The translations under genes and the position numbers were made by a program. Shown in pieces: positions 11,266 to 24,600 of a stretch of 64,000 bases of DNA. This DNA is from Ophiosphaerella korrae. Lineage: Eukaryota > Ascomycota > Dothideomycetes > Pleosporales > Phaeosphaeriaceae. The stretch is taken from contig JALNQF010000174.1 in assembly GCA_028456385.1 (NCBI GenBank), positions 28,660-92,659 on the forward strand. The letters are read 5' to 3'. The notes under the pieces are model-generated. The model had not been told where the DNA came from, searched no databases, and worked only from the letters and a program-made list of their open reading frames with translations. The stretch's first letter is position 1; every line of letters begins with the position of its first letter.

Positions 11266-11614
11266 CTATTCTCCCCTTCTAGTAGGTTCTTGTTCTACTA
11301 CCCTAGAGCTAAGGTTATTAACTAATTTTCTTTATTAATTAATAGTTCTTTATTACTCTCTATACTTTATTATTCTTAGCGTAATAAAGTACTCTTAGCT
11401 AATAGTGTTACTTAAAATAGAGTTAAAATATTTCTTTATTTCTATTATACTCTATTAGGGCTACTTTGTCTTATATCTTTAAAAGATAGTAAGGCCTATA
11501 GCGAGTATATTTAGGCTAACGTTTAGTATTACTATACTCTTTCTTATATCTTACTTATAGAGTATAAGTATTTAATCTAAATATAATCTCTTTCTACTAA
11601 GTTATATAGAGAGA

Positions 11615-12044
11615 TGTTACGGTAGTAATAAGAGAGCTATAGATAGAACTAATTAGCCTTACAATAACTAGCTTAGACCTATATAACCTAGAGGAACACG
11701 AACTTAATTAGGAGGCTACGCATAACTAGGACACCTAGGGTAATCTATAATCTATAGACTCTTAGTATTAATAGATTATAGATTAGGGTAATCTACGATC
11801 TATTAGTCTTAGTAGACATAGATTAACAGATTATAATAAGTATATAGTTATTAGCAATGCGCATTATTAGGATAGTATTAGTAATTTAATTATTAACTAT
11901 AAGCGACAATACTAAGATAGTTACAAAACATCTTCTATTATTTATAGCCTATTGTAGATTACAACACAAACTTTTGTTATTACCTCCTAATCTACTAACC
12001 CCCTATAAGGTTATTAGGAAGTTAACCCTAGTAACTCTATTACA
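11615..12044 (+). repeat. Element 2 5' LTR
   Basis: 430 bp, TGTTACGG...TATTACA. Contains palindromic TAATCTATA/TATAGATTA modules in its first half. Confidence 0.94.
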
Positions 12045-12119
12045 CCTTGCTAATTTAGTTATTAAGAGAAGCGAAGCGTAAGTAGCGCGTAGTCTAGCTA
12101 ATACAATAGTAGAAAGTTT

Positions 12120-15100
12120 AACTAAAAAAGGAACTAAAGCACTAATAAGTAGCTATAAGTTAGACAATACTGTATAGAAATAAATTAAGGACTACTTAAA
12201 CAACTTAATCTTAGAGAAAGAAGACATAAAAATAGTAATTAAAGCCTTAGAAACGTAGAACAAGGAACTACAAGACTACTTAAAGTAGAATAAAGTATAA
12301 ATTAAAGCTATTATAGAAGGACAAAACTAGATAGAACTAATTACCTAACGACTAGAAACAAGTGCAATAAAGAAACTACTAAAGATACCTATCCTTAAGA
12401 AGTTTAATAGAATAAGAGAGAAACTAAGACTTTTTATAGCCTTAGTACAACTCTAGATAGATATATAAGTACTATACTTTAATATAGAAGAAAAGAAGGT
12501 AATATATATTAGTCTTTACCTCGAAGAAGACGTAATAAGATAGTACGAGCCTTACTAGATAGATTACACGATATATTTACTAATAACCTAGAAAGACAAA
12601 ACTAGAGCTATTTTTAGAAGTTATAAATACTTTACTAAATAGATAAGAGTAGTATTTAGGGATATAGATATTACTTAATAAGCTAAAGAGAAACTTAAGA
12701 GGCTTATATAAAGTAAGAGTATTCTAGAATATATATTACAATTTAAATAACTAAGTTAAAATATAGAATAGAATAAGTTAGCCCTTATATTACAATTTAA
12801 ACAAGGACTTAACATAAAGATTTGATACAAAATAATATATATAGAGAAACTAAGGATACTAGAAGCCCTAAAGTAATAGGTAATCTAAATTAATAACGAT
12901 CTTTAAGAATAGAAAAAGAACAAGTATAGTAACTAAACTAGAAACTAAGATACTAGAGATCTTATAATCTTTAACGCAAATAAGGATAGAAAGAAAAAGA
13001 AGAATAAAGACTTTACGTACTTTAATTATAGTAAGAAAGGCTACTACGCGAAAAACTACTAATTACAAAAGAAAAATGATATAGTATACTATAAATATAG
13101 GAAACTAGGACACTTTACAAATAACTATAAAAGCAAGGACTATAAGAAAGATAGAGAAACTTAGTTAAAGATAATAGACAAGAAGAAAGAAGTACTATAA
13201 GTATAGGCTAAACCTTAGGAGAAAGTAGCTAGGAGTAAAGAGATACAATACGTAATACTTTATTAGACCTTTTATTATAAAGACGACTACTATATATATT
13301 ATTCTAGTAAAGAGAAAGTAAGATACTTCTTATAATAAAAAAATAGAGTAGTAGCAATAAAAAAAAGAATAAAAGTATAGCAAGAAGAGATAGTATATAT
13401 AATAGACTTACTAATAGAAGACTTAGAGAGGAAAGAGCCCCTAGTACTATTAATCTAGGCTAAAGGACTAGTACTAGATAAAGAGACTACTACGACTTCC
13501 TCTAAAGGACTATAAGAAAGTAAGAAATAAATTAGTATAAAAGGTATAGAGTATACCTAGCTAAAAATATATAGCTACAATAGCTATATAATAATAGATA
13601 TAGAGGAATAAAATAAAGAATAGAAGTTTATTTAGAAATACTTACTAGTTATAAGTATAGAAGAAGTGTATAAAGACTAGAAAGAGTGTAATCCTAAAGA
13701 AATAAAGTTTATACTATTTTAAAAATAGATAAAGTAATATATAGTTATAGTAAGAAAGATACCTATATAAGAAGAATAGTAGTACCTTATAAGAAAGACG
13801 CGATAGATTAACGAAGCCTATACACTAAGAATACTAGTAGTATACTATATCCTAATAATAGAAACACCTAGAAAAGATAGATACTAGGAAGGGGATAACA
13901 AAAAAATATATCTAAAATATCTAGTATATTTTAAAATATTATAGATATTATACCTAGAAAAGAACTATATAATACATAGAAACCCTAAGGTAAATAATAA
14001 AGTATAGCTAATAAGGAAAAAAAGCTACAACTATACTAAGGTAATTCTAGTAGAAGATATCTAGGGATAGGAAATAACACCTAAAGAAAGTTACGTAGTA
14101 ATAAGGCCTAGACTAAAGCTATCTAAGAAATACGTCCTAGGAAGACTATAGTACAAATATATATACGATAAATATCTTAAACACAAAGAATATAAACTTA
14201 AAGTAGGGTTATAGCCTTAGAAAGATAGATAATTTACAAAGATACCTAAATAAGAGAAGCTAGAAAGTATAAAAGGCCTATATATTATAAAGATAGGTAC
14301 TTACTAAAAGAAGAAAGTATAATTAATAATAGATAGTAGAGCTATAAGAAACTTTATATTAAAGAAGTTTATAGAAATACAAGGAATACATTATATAATA
14401 AAGAAGTACCCTTAATAACTAAGTACAATTAAAAGAAAACTATTCTAGGAACCTATTAGGTTCAAAACAATTCCCTCTACACTAGAACTAGAAGGGATAA
14501 CAATTAAGAATATAGTTATAGACATAACGATAATTAATAACAAACAAGATATAATATTAGGAATACTATAGTTATAGATAACTAACCTATATATTAATTA
14601 GAGAACGAGAAAAATTAACTACTATAGAATAAATATATTAAAGGCTAACATAAATACCTATAAAGGAGAGTTCTCTAAAGAATATAAGAAATAAGAAAAA
14701 TAGCTTATAGAGCCTAAAGATTATCTTCTAAAATATTAGCTATAGGACTTAGTAATAGAAATAGAAAAAAGAAAAAATATAAGATAGAGCCTAGTCTATT
14801 AAAAAATAGAAGAGGAGTCCTAAATTAAATAAACGTTTATCTAAAACGTAATAAGAAAAGGATAAATAAGAGAATCTAAATCCTTAGTAGTAGATAGACT
14901 TATATTTGTAGATAAAAAAAGAATAAAAGAAAAAAGACCCTACGTAGATTTTAGAAAAACTAACGTAATTATAAGTAAGAACTAATATCCTTTACTACAA
15001 ATAAACGTAATATAAGATAAGCTAAGAAAAGCAATAATCTTTACGAAGCTAGACATCTAGAATATATACTACTAGATTAGAATTAAAGAAAGTAATAAAT

Positions 15101-17541
15101 AGAAAATAGTATTTAGAAAATAATATAGACTATATAAATACTTAGTTATGCTATTTAGCTTAATAAACGCACTAGAAGCCTTTTAAGAGAGAATTAACAT
15201 AGTACTAAGAGAATATCTAGACGTATTTATATTTGTATACCTTAACAACATCCTTATATTCTTAGAAATAGAAGAGAAATATATATAATATATATACAAA
15301 GTACTAGAAAAGCTAGTAGAAAGTAAACTATTTCTTAAGATAAGAAAATGCGAGTTCTACACAAAAGAAATAGACTTCCTTAGATTTATTATAGAACTAG
15401 GAAAAATTAAGATTAACTTAGAAAAGATTAGATCGATTAACAAATAGCTAACACTAAAGAACTTAAGAGAGGTTTAATAATTTTATAGCCTAGCTAACTT
15501 TTATAGAAAGTTAATAGTAAAATAGTCTAAAGATATAGAACTAATAACAAGTCTTATAAAGAAAGACACGCTATTTAAATAGATAAAAGAGTACAAAGAA
15601 GTATTTAATAAGATTAAGAAAAAGTTTATAGAAAACCTAGTTATTAGAATATACAACCTAGACCTACTAGCAATAGTAAAAATAGACGTATCTAACTTAG
15701 TCTATAGAATAGCACTAATATAAGAGGATCTAAAGACTAAAAAAGAACACTTAGTTAAATACTTCTCTAAGAAGATAAAAATAGTAAAGCTTAACTACCT
15801 AATTTATAATAAAGAGATACTAGCAATCTATAAAGTATTTAAATAATAGAGAGTATACCTATAAGGAGCAAAATACTAAACAAAGGTCTATATAGACTAT
15901 AGGAATCTTATAGGATTTATACTAAATAAAGAACTATTATAATAATATATAAGATAGTAGGAATTCCTATTAATATTTAATATAGAAATTATATATATAA
16001 AAGAGAAAGATAATTAATTTATAGACGCCTTTAGTAGAAGACTAGACTTATAAGAAGAAGTAAGCGCTACTAGTATAGTTCTAATTAAGAACAAGAAAGG
16101 ATACTTAGTCTTAAATATACCTAAAATAGCTGCAATACTTAAAAGAATAAGTAGTAAGCTAGACAAATAGATTTAAAAAACAACGTAAGAAGTATCTAAA
16201 GAAATAGAGAAACTAGAAATCTAAGAAAAACTAGCATAAGCCTATAAAAAGATATACATCTTAAAGAAGATATAGAGAGAATTTATATAATAATTCTATA
16301 AATTACTAGTATATAGTTACTAAGGTATTAAAAAAATATTAGATAGACTACTATAAGATTACTATATCTTAAGAGTAAAATAACTAGTAATAGAAGTCTT
16401 ATAAGAATATATAGAATACTAAAAGAATAAATATAATAGATATATACTATATAGAATACTATAACTAATAGAAACACTAGAATAACTATAGGGAGTTATT
16501 ACAATAGACTTTATTACAAAGCTACCTAAGTCTAAAAACCTAATAATAAGAGTTAAGTATAATAGAATCCTAATAACAGTAGATAAGCTTACAAAGTACT
16601 CGTACTTTAGACTATATAAAGAAAAGAGTAAGATAGAGGTTACTATACACTAGGTTCTAGGAACTATAATTAGTTAATATAGACTACTAGATAAGATTAT
16701 TATAAATAGAGATGTACGATTTATATTAAAACTATAGGGAACAATTATAGTATAACTAGGAATTAAATACGTAATATTAATAGTATACTATCTACAGATA
16801 GATAGATAATTAGAATAAATAAATTAAATAGTAGAGTAATACCTAAGATACTACCTTAACTATAACTAGAACAATTAGGTATAACTACTACCTATAGTAT
16901 AGTTAGTATATAACAGCGCAAAGAATATAGTAATAGGAGTATTACTTTTCTTTATAAACTATAGATTTAACTCTAGCGCGTATAGAACACTAAGATTAGA
17001 GACATCCTAGTCTCTAAGAGGAGAAAACTTCGCTAATAGACTTAAAGACATATATAATTAACTAAAACAAGATATAGAATTCCTATATAATTAAATAGTA
17101 AAGTAGTATAATAAGAAATATAAGAAAGGACCTTAATTTAGAAAAAGAAAAAAAGTATAGTTAGTAAGAAAAAACATTAAGAGTAAAAGACTAATCCTTA
17201 AATTAGACTATATTAAGATAAGACTATACAAAGTTAAAAAAGAAGTTACACTAGTTATATTTAAATTAAAGCTACTAAATAAGATAAAGATATACCTAAC
17301 CTTCTACGTAGTACTACTTAAGATAGTACTATAAGAAGTAGAACTACTAGTATATAAAGTAGACACGTATAGAGAATAGGAAGAATAAGAAGTTAAAAAA
17401 ATCCTATTATACTAGTTCTATAATAGCAGGAACTACTACCTAGTATAATAGATAGGTAAAGATAAAAGAGGGAAACTATAAGAAAATATATAGGAACTAG
17501 AAGATAACCTTAACTACTCTAAGAAACTAGAGAACTTCTAA
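12120..17541 (+). pseudogene. Element 2 gag-pol polyprotein, RIP-destroyed
   Basis: Ty3/gypsy gag-pol, plus strand. Gag carries KDKTRAIFRSYKYFTK and a later LILQFKQGL motif. A double zinc knuckle near 13010-13145 has Cys turned into Tyr (YYKYRKLGHF). RT starts near 14940 (RPYVDFRKTN, then YPLL), continues TKLDI and reaches LDVFIFVYLNN near 15215-15250, where the catalytic YLDD has become YLNN. RNase H is near 15660-15850 and integrase near 16300-17000. A chromodomain at about 17340-17541 (DTYRE, a stop, then YNSRNYYLV) closes pol; stop 17539-17541. The chromodomain places it with the chromoviruses. Many internal TAA/TAG codons; not functional. Confidence 0.9.
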
Positions 17542-18221
17542 AGTTAAAACCCTCTAGAACGCCTAGTAGTAAACTAAGAGAACTAATATTACTACTATTA
17601 GATAGAGAGGTAATAGGAATATATAACGCAGGACCTACTATAGTAATATTAAATACTTTATCTAAGTCTAGCTTAGCTTCTAGAGCTACTAACTACTTAG
17701 CTAATTTCTTATTATTTAACGCCTTTATCTTATAAAGGTAAGAGAGATAAGCTTAATTCTTTACTAGCTTACTCTACGCAAGCTCTTAGATCTACTTACG
17801 TTTAGCTTTAGCTTCTATAATTTAAGATAGTAATTTCTCTTAAGCCTAGTTAATAGCTCTTCCTATTATTATTAAGCCTAGATATAAGAATAAGTGTAAT
17901 AAACGTATATTTAGAAAGAGAGATACTAGATATATTACAAGAACTACGTATATTTATATAAATATATACTTTATAGGCCCTACTATTATTTGTAGAAATA
18001 ATATAAGGAAAGAACTTAAGGTTTAACTTAGGAGAAGCGCAATAAGAATATAGAAACATCTTAATACTATTACGTAATACACAATTAGTAAGAAGATAGT
18101 AATAACGTATAGAAGAAATAACTATAAAGAGTAATAAGGAACTATAGATTAATAAAGAAAGTAGATTAATAACTTTAGCTCTAGGATAGATAAATAAAGA
18201 CCTACTTAGAGAAGGAGATAG
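17519..18221 (-). pseudogene. Antisense ORF of element 2, broken
   Basis: Minus-strand ORF between the end of pol and the 3' LTR. The open piece 18059-17850 (YKVYIYINIRSSCNISSISL) is the counterpart of one in element 4. The downstream frame carries the conserved EAKLDLDKVFN-like segment and ends in a stop at 17519-17521, overlapping the pol stop by 23 nt. Stops inside are at likely Gln codons. Product unknown. Confidence 0.58.
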
Positions 18222-18651
18222 TATTATAGTAGTAACAAGAGAGCTATAGATAGAACTAATTAGCCCTACACTAACTAGCTTAAACCTATATAACCTAGAG
18301 GAACACGAACTTAATTAGGAGGCTACGTATAACTAGGACACCTAGGGTAATCTATAATCTATAGACTCTTAGTATTAATAGATTATAGATTAGAGTAATC
18401 TACAATCTATTAGTCTTAGTAGATATAGATTAATAGATTATAACAAGTATATAGTTATTAGCAATACGCATTATTAGGATAGTATTAGCAATTTAATTAT
18501 TAACTACGAGTAATAATACTAAGATAGTTACGAAATATCTTCTATTATTTATAGCCTATTGTAGATTACAATATAAACTTTTGTTATTACCTCCTAATCT
18601 ACTAACTCTCTATAAAGTTATTAGGAAGTCGACCCTAGTAATCCTATTACA
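18222..18651 (+). repeat. Element 2 3' LTR
   Basis: 430 bp, TATTATAG...TATTACA; the original TG start has been mutated to TA. Confidence 0.94.
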
Positions 18652-18656
18652 AGAGA

Positions 18657-18983
18657 GCTATTAATAGAGGTTAAGATAAATTATTATTATAGCTTATAGA
18701 AGCTAAAGCTAAGTATAAGTTAACTCTTTATAAGCTAGTAGATCTTTATACTTATATTAAGTGTCTTTGTAAAGTAAAAGCTTAAAATAATACTAAATTA
18801 GATAAGTAGTCTTATACCTTAGAGGCTAAGATAGATCTTAAAGACGTAGTAGAAGCTACTCTAGCTCCTATTATATTAAATGTTTTTATTACTTCTCTAT
18901 CTAGCGTTAGTAGTATAGATTTTCTTAGTTTACTATAAGGCGCTCTAGAGAGTTTTAACTTTAGAAGTTCTCTAGTTTCTTAA
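18657..18983 (+). pseudogene. Antisense ORF of element 3, C-terminal part
   Basis: Plus-strand frame, opposite to element 3 pol. It reads EAKAKYKLTLYKLVDLYTYI, then LEAKIDLKDVVEATLAPIIL and ends ALESFNFRSSLVS at the stop 18981-18983. The N-terminal part lies in 11266-11614, split off by element 2. The pol stop on the other strand is at 18961-18963. Confidence 0.58.
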
Positions 18984-20553
18984 GATAATTAAGGTTATCT
19001 TTTAGTTTCTATATATCTTCCTATAGTTGTCCTTTTTCGTCTATACCTATCTATTTTACTAGGTAATATTTTTTTCTATTATATAATTAGTATTATAGAA
19101 TTTTTTAACTTCTTATTCTTCTTAGTCTCTATATATATCTACTTTGTACACTAGTAGTTTTACTTCTTATAGTACTTTTTCTAGTAGTACTACGTAGAAT
19201 ATTTAGTATATCTTTATTTTATCTAGTAGCTTTAGTTTAAATATAATAGGTGTAACTTTCTTCTCTATTTTATATAGTCTAATCTTTACGTAATCTAGTT
19301 TTAAACTTAATTATTTACTTTTAATATTTTTTTATACTAACTATACTTTTTCCCTTTCTTTAAATTAGGGTCCCTTTTAGTATTTTTTATTATAGTACTT
19401 TATTATTTAATTGTATAAGAACTTTACGTCCTATTATAGTTAATTATATATTTATTTTATTTTATTAGTAAAGTTTTCTTCTCTTAGAGACTAAGATACT
19501 TTAAATCTTAGTATCTAGTATATATTAGGATTAAATCTATAGTTTATAAAGAAAGGTAATATTCTTATTACTATATTCTTTACGCTATTATATACTAGCT
19601 ATACTATAAGTAGTAGCTATACCTAGTTATTCTAGTTATAGTTAAAGTAGTATCTTAAGTATTACTCTACTATTTAATTTATATATTCTAACTATCTATC
19701 TATCTATAGATAGTATACTATTAACATTTTATATTTAATTCCTAATAATACTATTATTATTCTCTATAGGTTTAATATAAATCTTATATCTCTATTTATA
19801 ATAATTTTATCTAGAATACTATATTAGCTAACTATAGTCTCTAGGACCTAGTATATAGTAACTTCTATCCTACTCTTTTTTTTATATAGTCTAAAGTATA
19901 AGTACTTTATAAGCTTATCTACTATTATTAAGATTCTATTATACTTAACTTCTAATATTAGATCTTTTAACTTAAGTAGCTTTGTAATAAAGTCTATTAT
20001 AATTACTCTCTAAAGTTATTTTAGTATCTTAACTAGTTATAATATTCTATATAGAACGTATCTACTATATTTATTTTTATATTATTCTATACAATCTTAT
20101 AGTACTTCTATTACTAGTTATCTTACTTATAGGATATAGTAATCTCTTAGAAGCCTATCTAGTATTTTATTAATACTCTAGTATCTATATACTAGTAATT
20201 TGTAAAACTATTATATAAACTCTTTTTATATCTTACTTAAAATATAAGTTCTTTTATAAACTTTTATAAGTCCTTTTTAGATTTTAAGCTTTTTTATTTC
20301 TTTATTAGCCTTTTATATTTCTTTTTAAATCTATTTATTAAGCTTACTACTTTTTCTCTTAAGTATTATAGCTATTCTAGGTATATTTAGGACTAAATAT
20401 CTATCTCTATTCTTAACTAAAACTATACTAGTAGTGTTTATCTCTTCTTATAATTCTAGTTTTCTACTTAAAGTATCTATAAACTAATTATCTTTACTCT
20501 TAGTATATATAATTTTATAGTTAAATATTAATAAGTATTCTTACTATCTTATA

Positions 20554-20983
20554 TATTACTAGCTTACTAGAGTCGACTTCCTAATAGCCTAAAGAGTATT
20601 AGTAGATTAGGAGTTAATAACAAAAATTCGTGTTATAATCTCTAATAGGCTATAAATAAATAGAAGATATTTTATAACTATCTTGTATCGTTGCTTGTAG
20701 TTAATAATTAAATTACTAATACTATCCTAATAATACATATTACTTGCTAACTATATACCTATTATAATCTATTAATCTATAGTTACTAAGACTAATAGAT
20801 TATAAATTACTTTAATCTATAATCTATTAATACTAAGAGTTTATAGATTATAGATTACCCTAGGTATCCTAATTATACGTAGTCTTCTAGTTAAGTTTAT
20901 ATTCTTTAGGGTTATATAGGTCTAAATTAATTATTGTAGAGCTAATTAGTTCTATCTATAGTTCTCTTGTTACTATTATAATA
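20554..20983 (-). repeat. Element 4 3' LTR
   Basis: 430 bp, TATTACTAGC...TATAATA; RIP has removed both the TG and CA tips. Confidence 0.93.
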
Positions 20984-21686
20984 CTATCCCCTCTTCTAAG
21001 TAGGTCCTCGTTTATCTATCCTAAAGCTAAGGTTATTAATTTACTTTCTTTATTAATTTATAGTTCTTTATTACTCCCTATAGTTATTTTATCTATATAT
21101 TATTACTATCTTCTTGCTAATTATATATTGTATAATAGTGTCGAAATATTTCTTTATTTTTATTATACTTTCTTTAAGTTAAACCTTAAGTCTTTTCTTT
21201 ATATTATTTCTATAAACAATAGTAGAGTTTATAAAATATATATTTATGTAAATATACGTAGTTCTTATAACGTATCTAGTATCTCTCTTTCTAAGTGTAC
21301 GTTTATTATACTTATTCTTACGTCTAAACTTAATAATAATAGGGAGAGCTATTAACTAGACTTAAGAGAAATTACTATCTTAAATTATAGAGGCTAAAGC
21401 TAAGCGTAAGTAGATCTAAGAGCTTACGTAGAGTAAGCTAGTAGAGAATTAAGCTTATCTCTCTTATCTTTGTAAAATAAAGGCGTTAAATAATAAGAAA
21501 TTAGCTAAGTAGTTAGTAGCTCTAGAAGCTAAGCTAGACTTAGATAAGGCGTTTAATATTGCTATAGTAGGTCTTATATTAGACGTTCTTATTATCTCTC
21601 TATATAATAGTAGTAATATTAGTTCTCTTAGTTTACTACTAGGCGTTCTAGAGGGTTTTAACTTTAGAACTCTTCTAGTTTCTTAA
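20984..21686 (+). pseudogene. Antisense ORF of element 4, best preserved copy
   Basis: Plus-strand frame opposite to pol. The first part includes the open run 21128-21355 (IFLYFYYTFFKLNLK, then RVYKIYIYVNIRSS and LSKCTFIILILTS). It shifts frame near 21355 and continues as EAKAKRK, then KIKALNNKKLAK, LVALEAKLDLDKAFN, ending LLLGVLEGFNFRTLLVS at the stop 21684-21686. Internal stops in the second part are single TAG/TAA codons at likely Gln sites. The hydrophobic N-terminal half and charged C-terminal half suggest a two-part protein. No family recognised. Pol stop on the other strand: 21664-21666. Confidence 0.62.
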
Positions 21687-24600
21687 CGTAGTTAAGGTTA
21701 TCTTCTAGTTCCTATATATTTTCCTATAGTTTCTCTTTCTCGTCTATACCTATCTATTTTACTAGGTAGTAGTTTCTTCTATTATAGAACTATTATACTA
21801 GGATTTCTTTAACTTCTTATTCTTCTTATTCTCTATACGTATCTACTTTATATACTAGTAGTTCTACGTTTTATAGTACTGTTTCTAGTAGTACTATATA
21901 AAAGGTTAGGTATATCCTTATCTTATTTAGTAGCTTTAGTTTAAATATAACTAGCGTAACTTCTTTCTTAATTTTATATAGTACTATCTTAACGTAGTCT
22001 AGTTTTAAACTTAGTCTTTTACTCTTAATATTTTTCTATACTAACTATACTTTTTCTCTTTCTCTAAATTAGAGTCCTATTTTATATTTTTTATTATAAT
22101 ACTTTGCTACTTAATTATACAAGAACTCTACGTCCTATCTTAGTTAATTATATATATCTTTAAGTCTATTAGCGAAGTTTTCTCCTCTTAGGGACTAAGA
22201 TATCTCTATTCTTAGTATTCTATATACGCTAGGGTTAAATCTATAGTTTATAAAGAAAGGTAATACTCCTATTACTATATTCTTTGCGCTATTATATGCT
22301 AACTATACTATAGGTAGTAACTATACCTAGTTATTCTAGTTATAGTTAACGTAGTATCTTAGGTATTATTCTACTATCTAATTTATTCGTTCTAATTATC
22401 TATCTATCTATAGATAATATACTATTAATATTATATACTTAATTCCTAGCTACACTATAATTATTCCCTATAGTTTTAATATAAATCGTACATCTCTATC
22501 TATAATAATCTTATCTAGTAGTCTATATTAGCTAATTACAGTTCCTAGAACCTAATATATAGTAACCTCTATTCTACTTTTCTTTTTATATAGTCTAAAG
22601 TATATATACTTTATAAGTTTATTTACTATTATTAGGATTCTATTATACTTTACTCCTAATATTAAGTCTTTAGACTTAGGTAGCTTTATAATAAAGTCTA
22701 TTGTAATAACTCTTTATAGTTATTCTAGTACTTCTACTAGTTATAGTATTCTATATAGTCTTGTAGTACTTCTATTACTAGTTATCTTACTCTTAGGATA
22801 TAGTAATCTTGTAGTAGTCTTTCTAATATTTTTTTAATACCTTAGTAACTATATACTAGTAATTTATAGAATTGTTATATAAATTCTCTTTAGATCTTCC
22901 TTAGAATATATATTCTTCTATAGGCTTATACTAGTCCTTTTTAAATTTCTAGTTTCTTTATTTCTTTAGATACTTCCTACGTTGTTTTCTAAATCTATTC
23001 GTCTAGCTTGCTACTTGTTCTTTTAATTGTTACAGCTATTTTTAGCGTATTTAGGACTAAATATCCTTCTTTATTCTTAACTAGAACTATTCTAGTAGTA
23101 CTTACTTCTTCTTATAAGTCTAGTCTTCTACTAAAGGCGTCTACAAATTAATTATCTTTCCTTTTTATATATATAATTTCTATATTAAATATTAATAGGA
23201 ATTCTTAATATCTTATATATTATTATAATAGTTCTTTATTTATTATAAATTCTATAAGATTCCTATAGTCTATATAGACCTTTATTTAATATTTTACTCC
23301 TTATAGGTATACTCTCTATTATTTAAATACTTTGTAGATTACTAGTATCTCTTTATTATAGATTAGGTAGTTAAGTTCTACTATTTTTATCTTCTTAGAG
23401 AAGTATTTAACTAAGTATTCTTTTTTAGTCTTTAGATCCTCTTGTATTAGTGCTATTCTATAGACTAAGTTAGATGCGTCTATTTTTACTATTACTAGTA
23501 GGTCTAGGTTATATATTCTAATAACTAAGTTCTTTATAAACTTCTTTTTAATCTTTTTAAATACTTCTTTATATTCCTTTATCTATTTAAATAGCGTGTC
23601 CTTTTTTATAAGTCTTGTTATTAGTTCTATATCTTTAGACTATCTTACTATTAACTTTTTATAGAAGTTAGCTAGGCTATAAAATTGTTATACTTCTCTT
23701 AGGTTCCTTAGTATTAGCTATTTATTAATTAATCTAATTTTCTCTAGGTTTATCTTAATTTTTCCTAGTTTAATAATAAATCTAAGGAAGTCTATTTTCT
23801 TTGTATAGAACTTGTATTTTCTTATTTTAAGAAATAGTTTACTTTCTACTAGCTTCTCTAGTACTTTATATACGTATTATACGTATTCTTCTTCTATTTC
23901 TAAGAATATAAGGATATTATCTAGGTATACAAATATAAATATATCTAGGTATTCTCTTAGTACTATATTTATTCTTTCTTAAAAGGCTACTAGTACGTTT
24001 ATTAAGCTAAAAGGTATAACTATATATTTGTATAGTTTATACTATATTCTAAACGCTATTTTCTATTTATTACTTTTTTTAATTCTAATCTAGTAGTAAG
24101 TATTCTAGATATCTAGTTTTGTAAAGATTATTACTCTTTATAATCTATCTTATATTATATTAATTTATAGTAATAAGTATTAGTTTTTGTTTATAATTAC
24201 GTTAGTTTTTCTAAAATCTACGTAGAGCCTTTTATTACTTATCTCTTTTTTGTCTATAAATATAAGTCTATGTACTACTAAAGATTTAGATTCTTGTATC
24301 TATTTTTTCTTTAGTGCGTTCTTAATAAACATTTATTTAATCTTAGATTCTTCTTCTATTTTTCTATAAACTAGGCTCTATCTTACGTCTTTGTCTTCCT
24401 TTAGGTCTATCGCTAAATCCTATAGCTAATATTCTAGAAGATAATCTTTACGTTCTATAAGCTGTTTTTCCTATTTCTTATATTCTTTAGGGAATTCTCC
24501 TTTATATATACTAATATTAGCTTTTAGCTTATCTATTTTATAGTAGCTAATTTTTCCTATTCTCTAATTAATGTATAGGTTAGTTATCTATAACTATAGT

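Larger units (their letters stand above)
11615..18651 (+). mobile_element. Element 2: gypsy chromovirus nested in element 3
   Basis: Complete plus-strand LTR retrotransposon. LTRs 11615-12044 and 18222-18651 are both 430 bp. Target duplication AGAGA at 11610-11614 and 18652-18656. The flanks join into one continuous element 3 sequence that matches element 1 around 1267-1315. RIP-mutated throughout. Confidence 0.95.
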
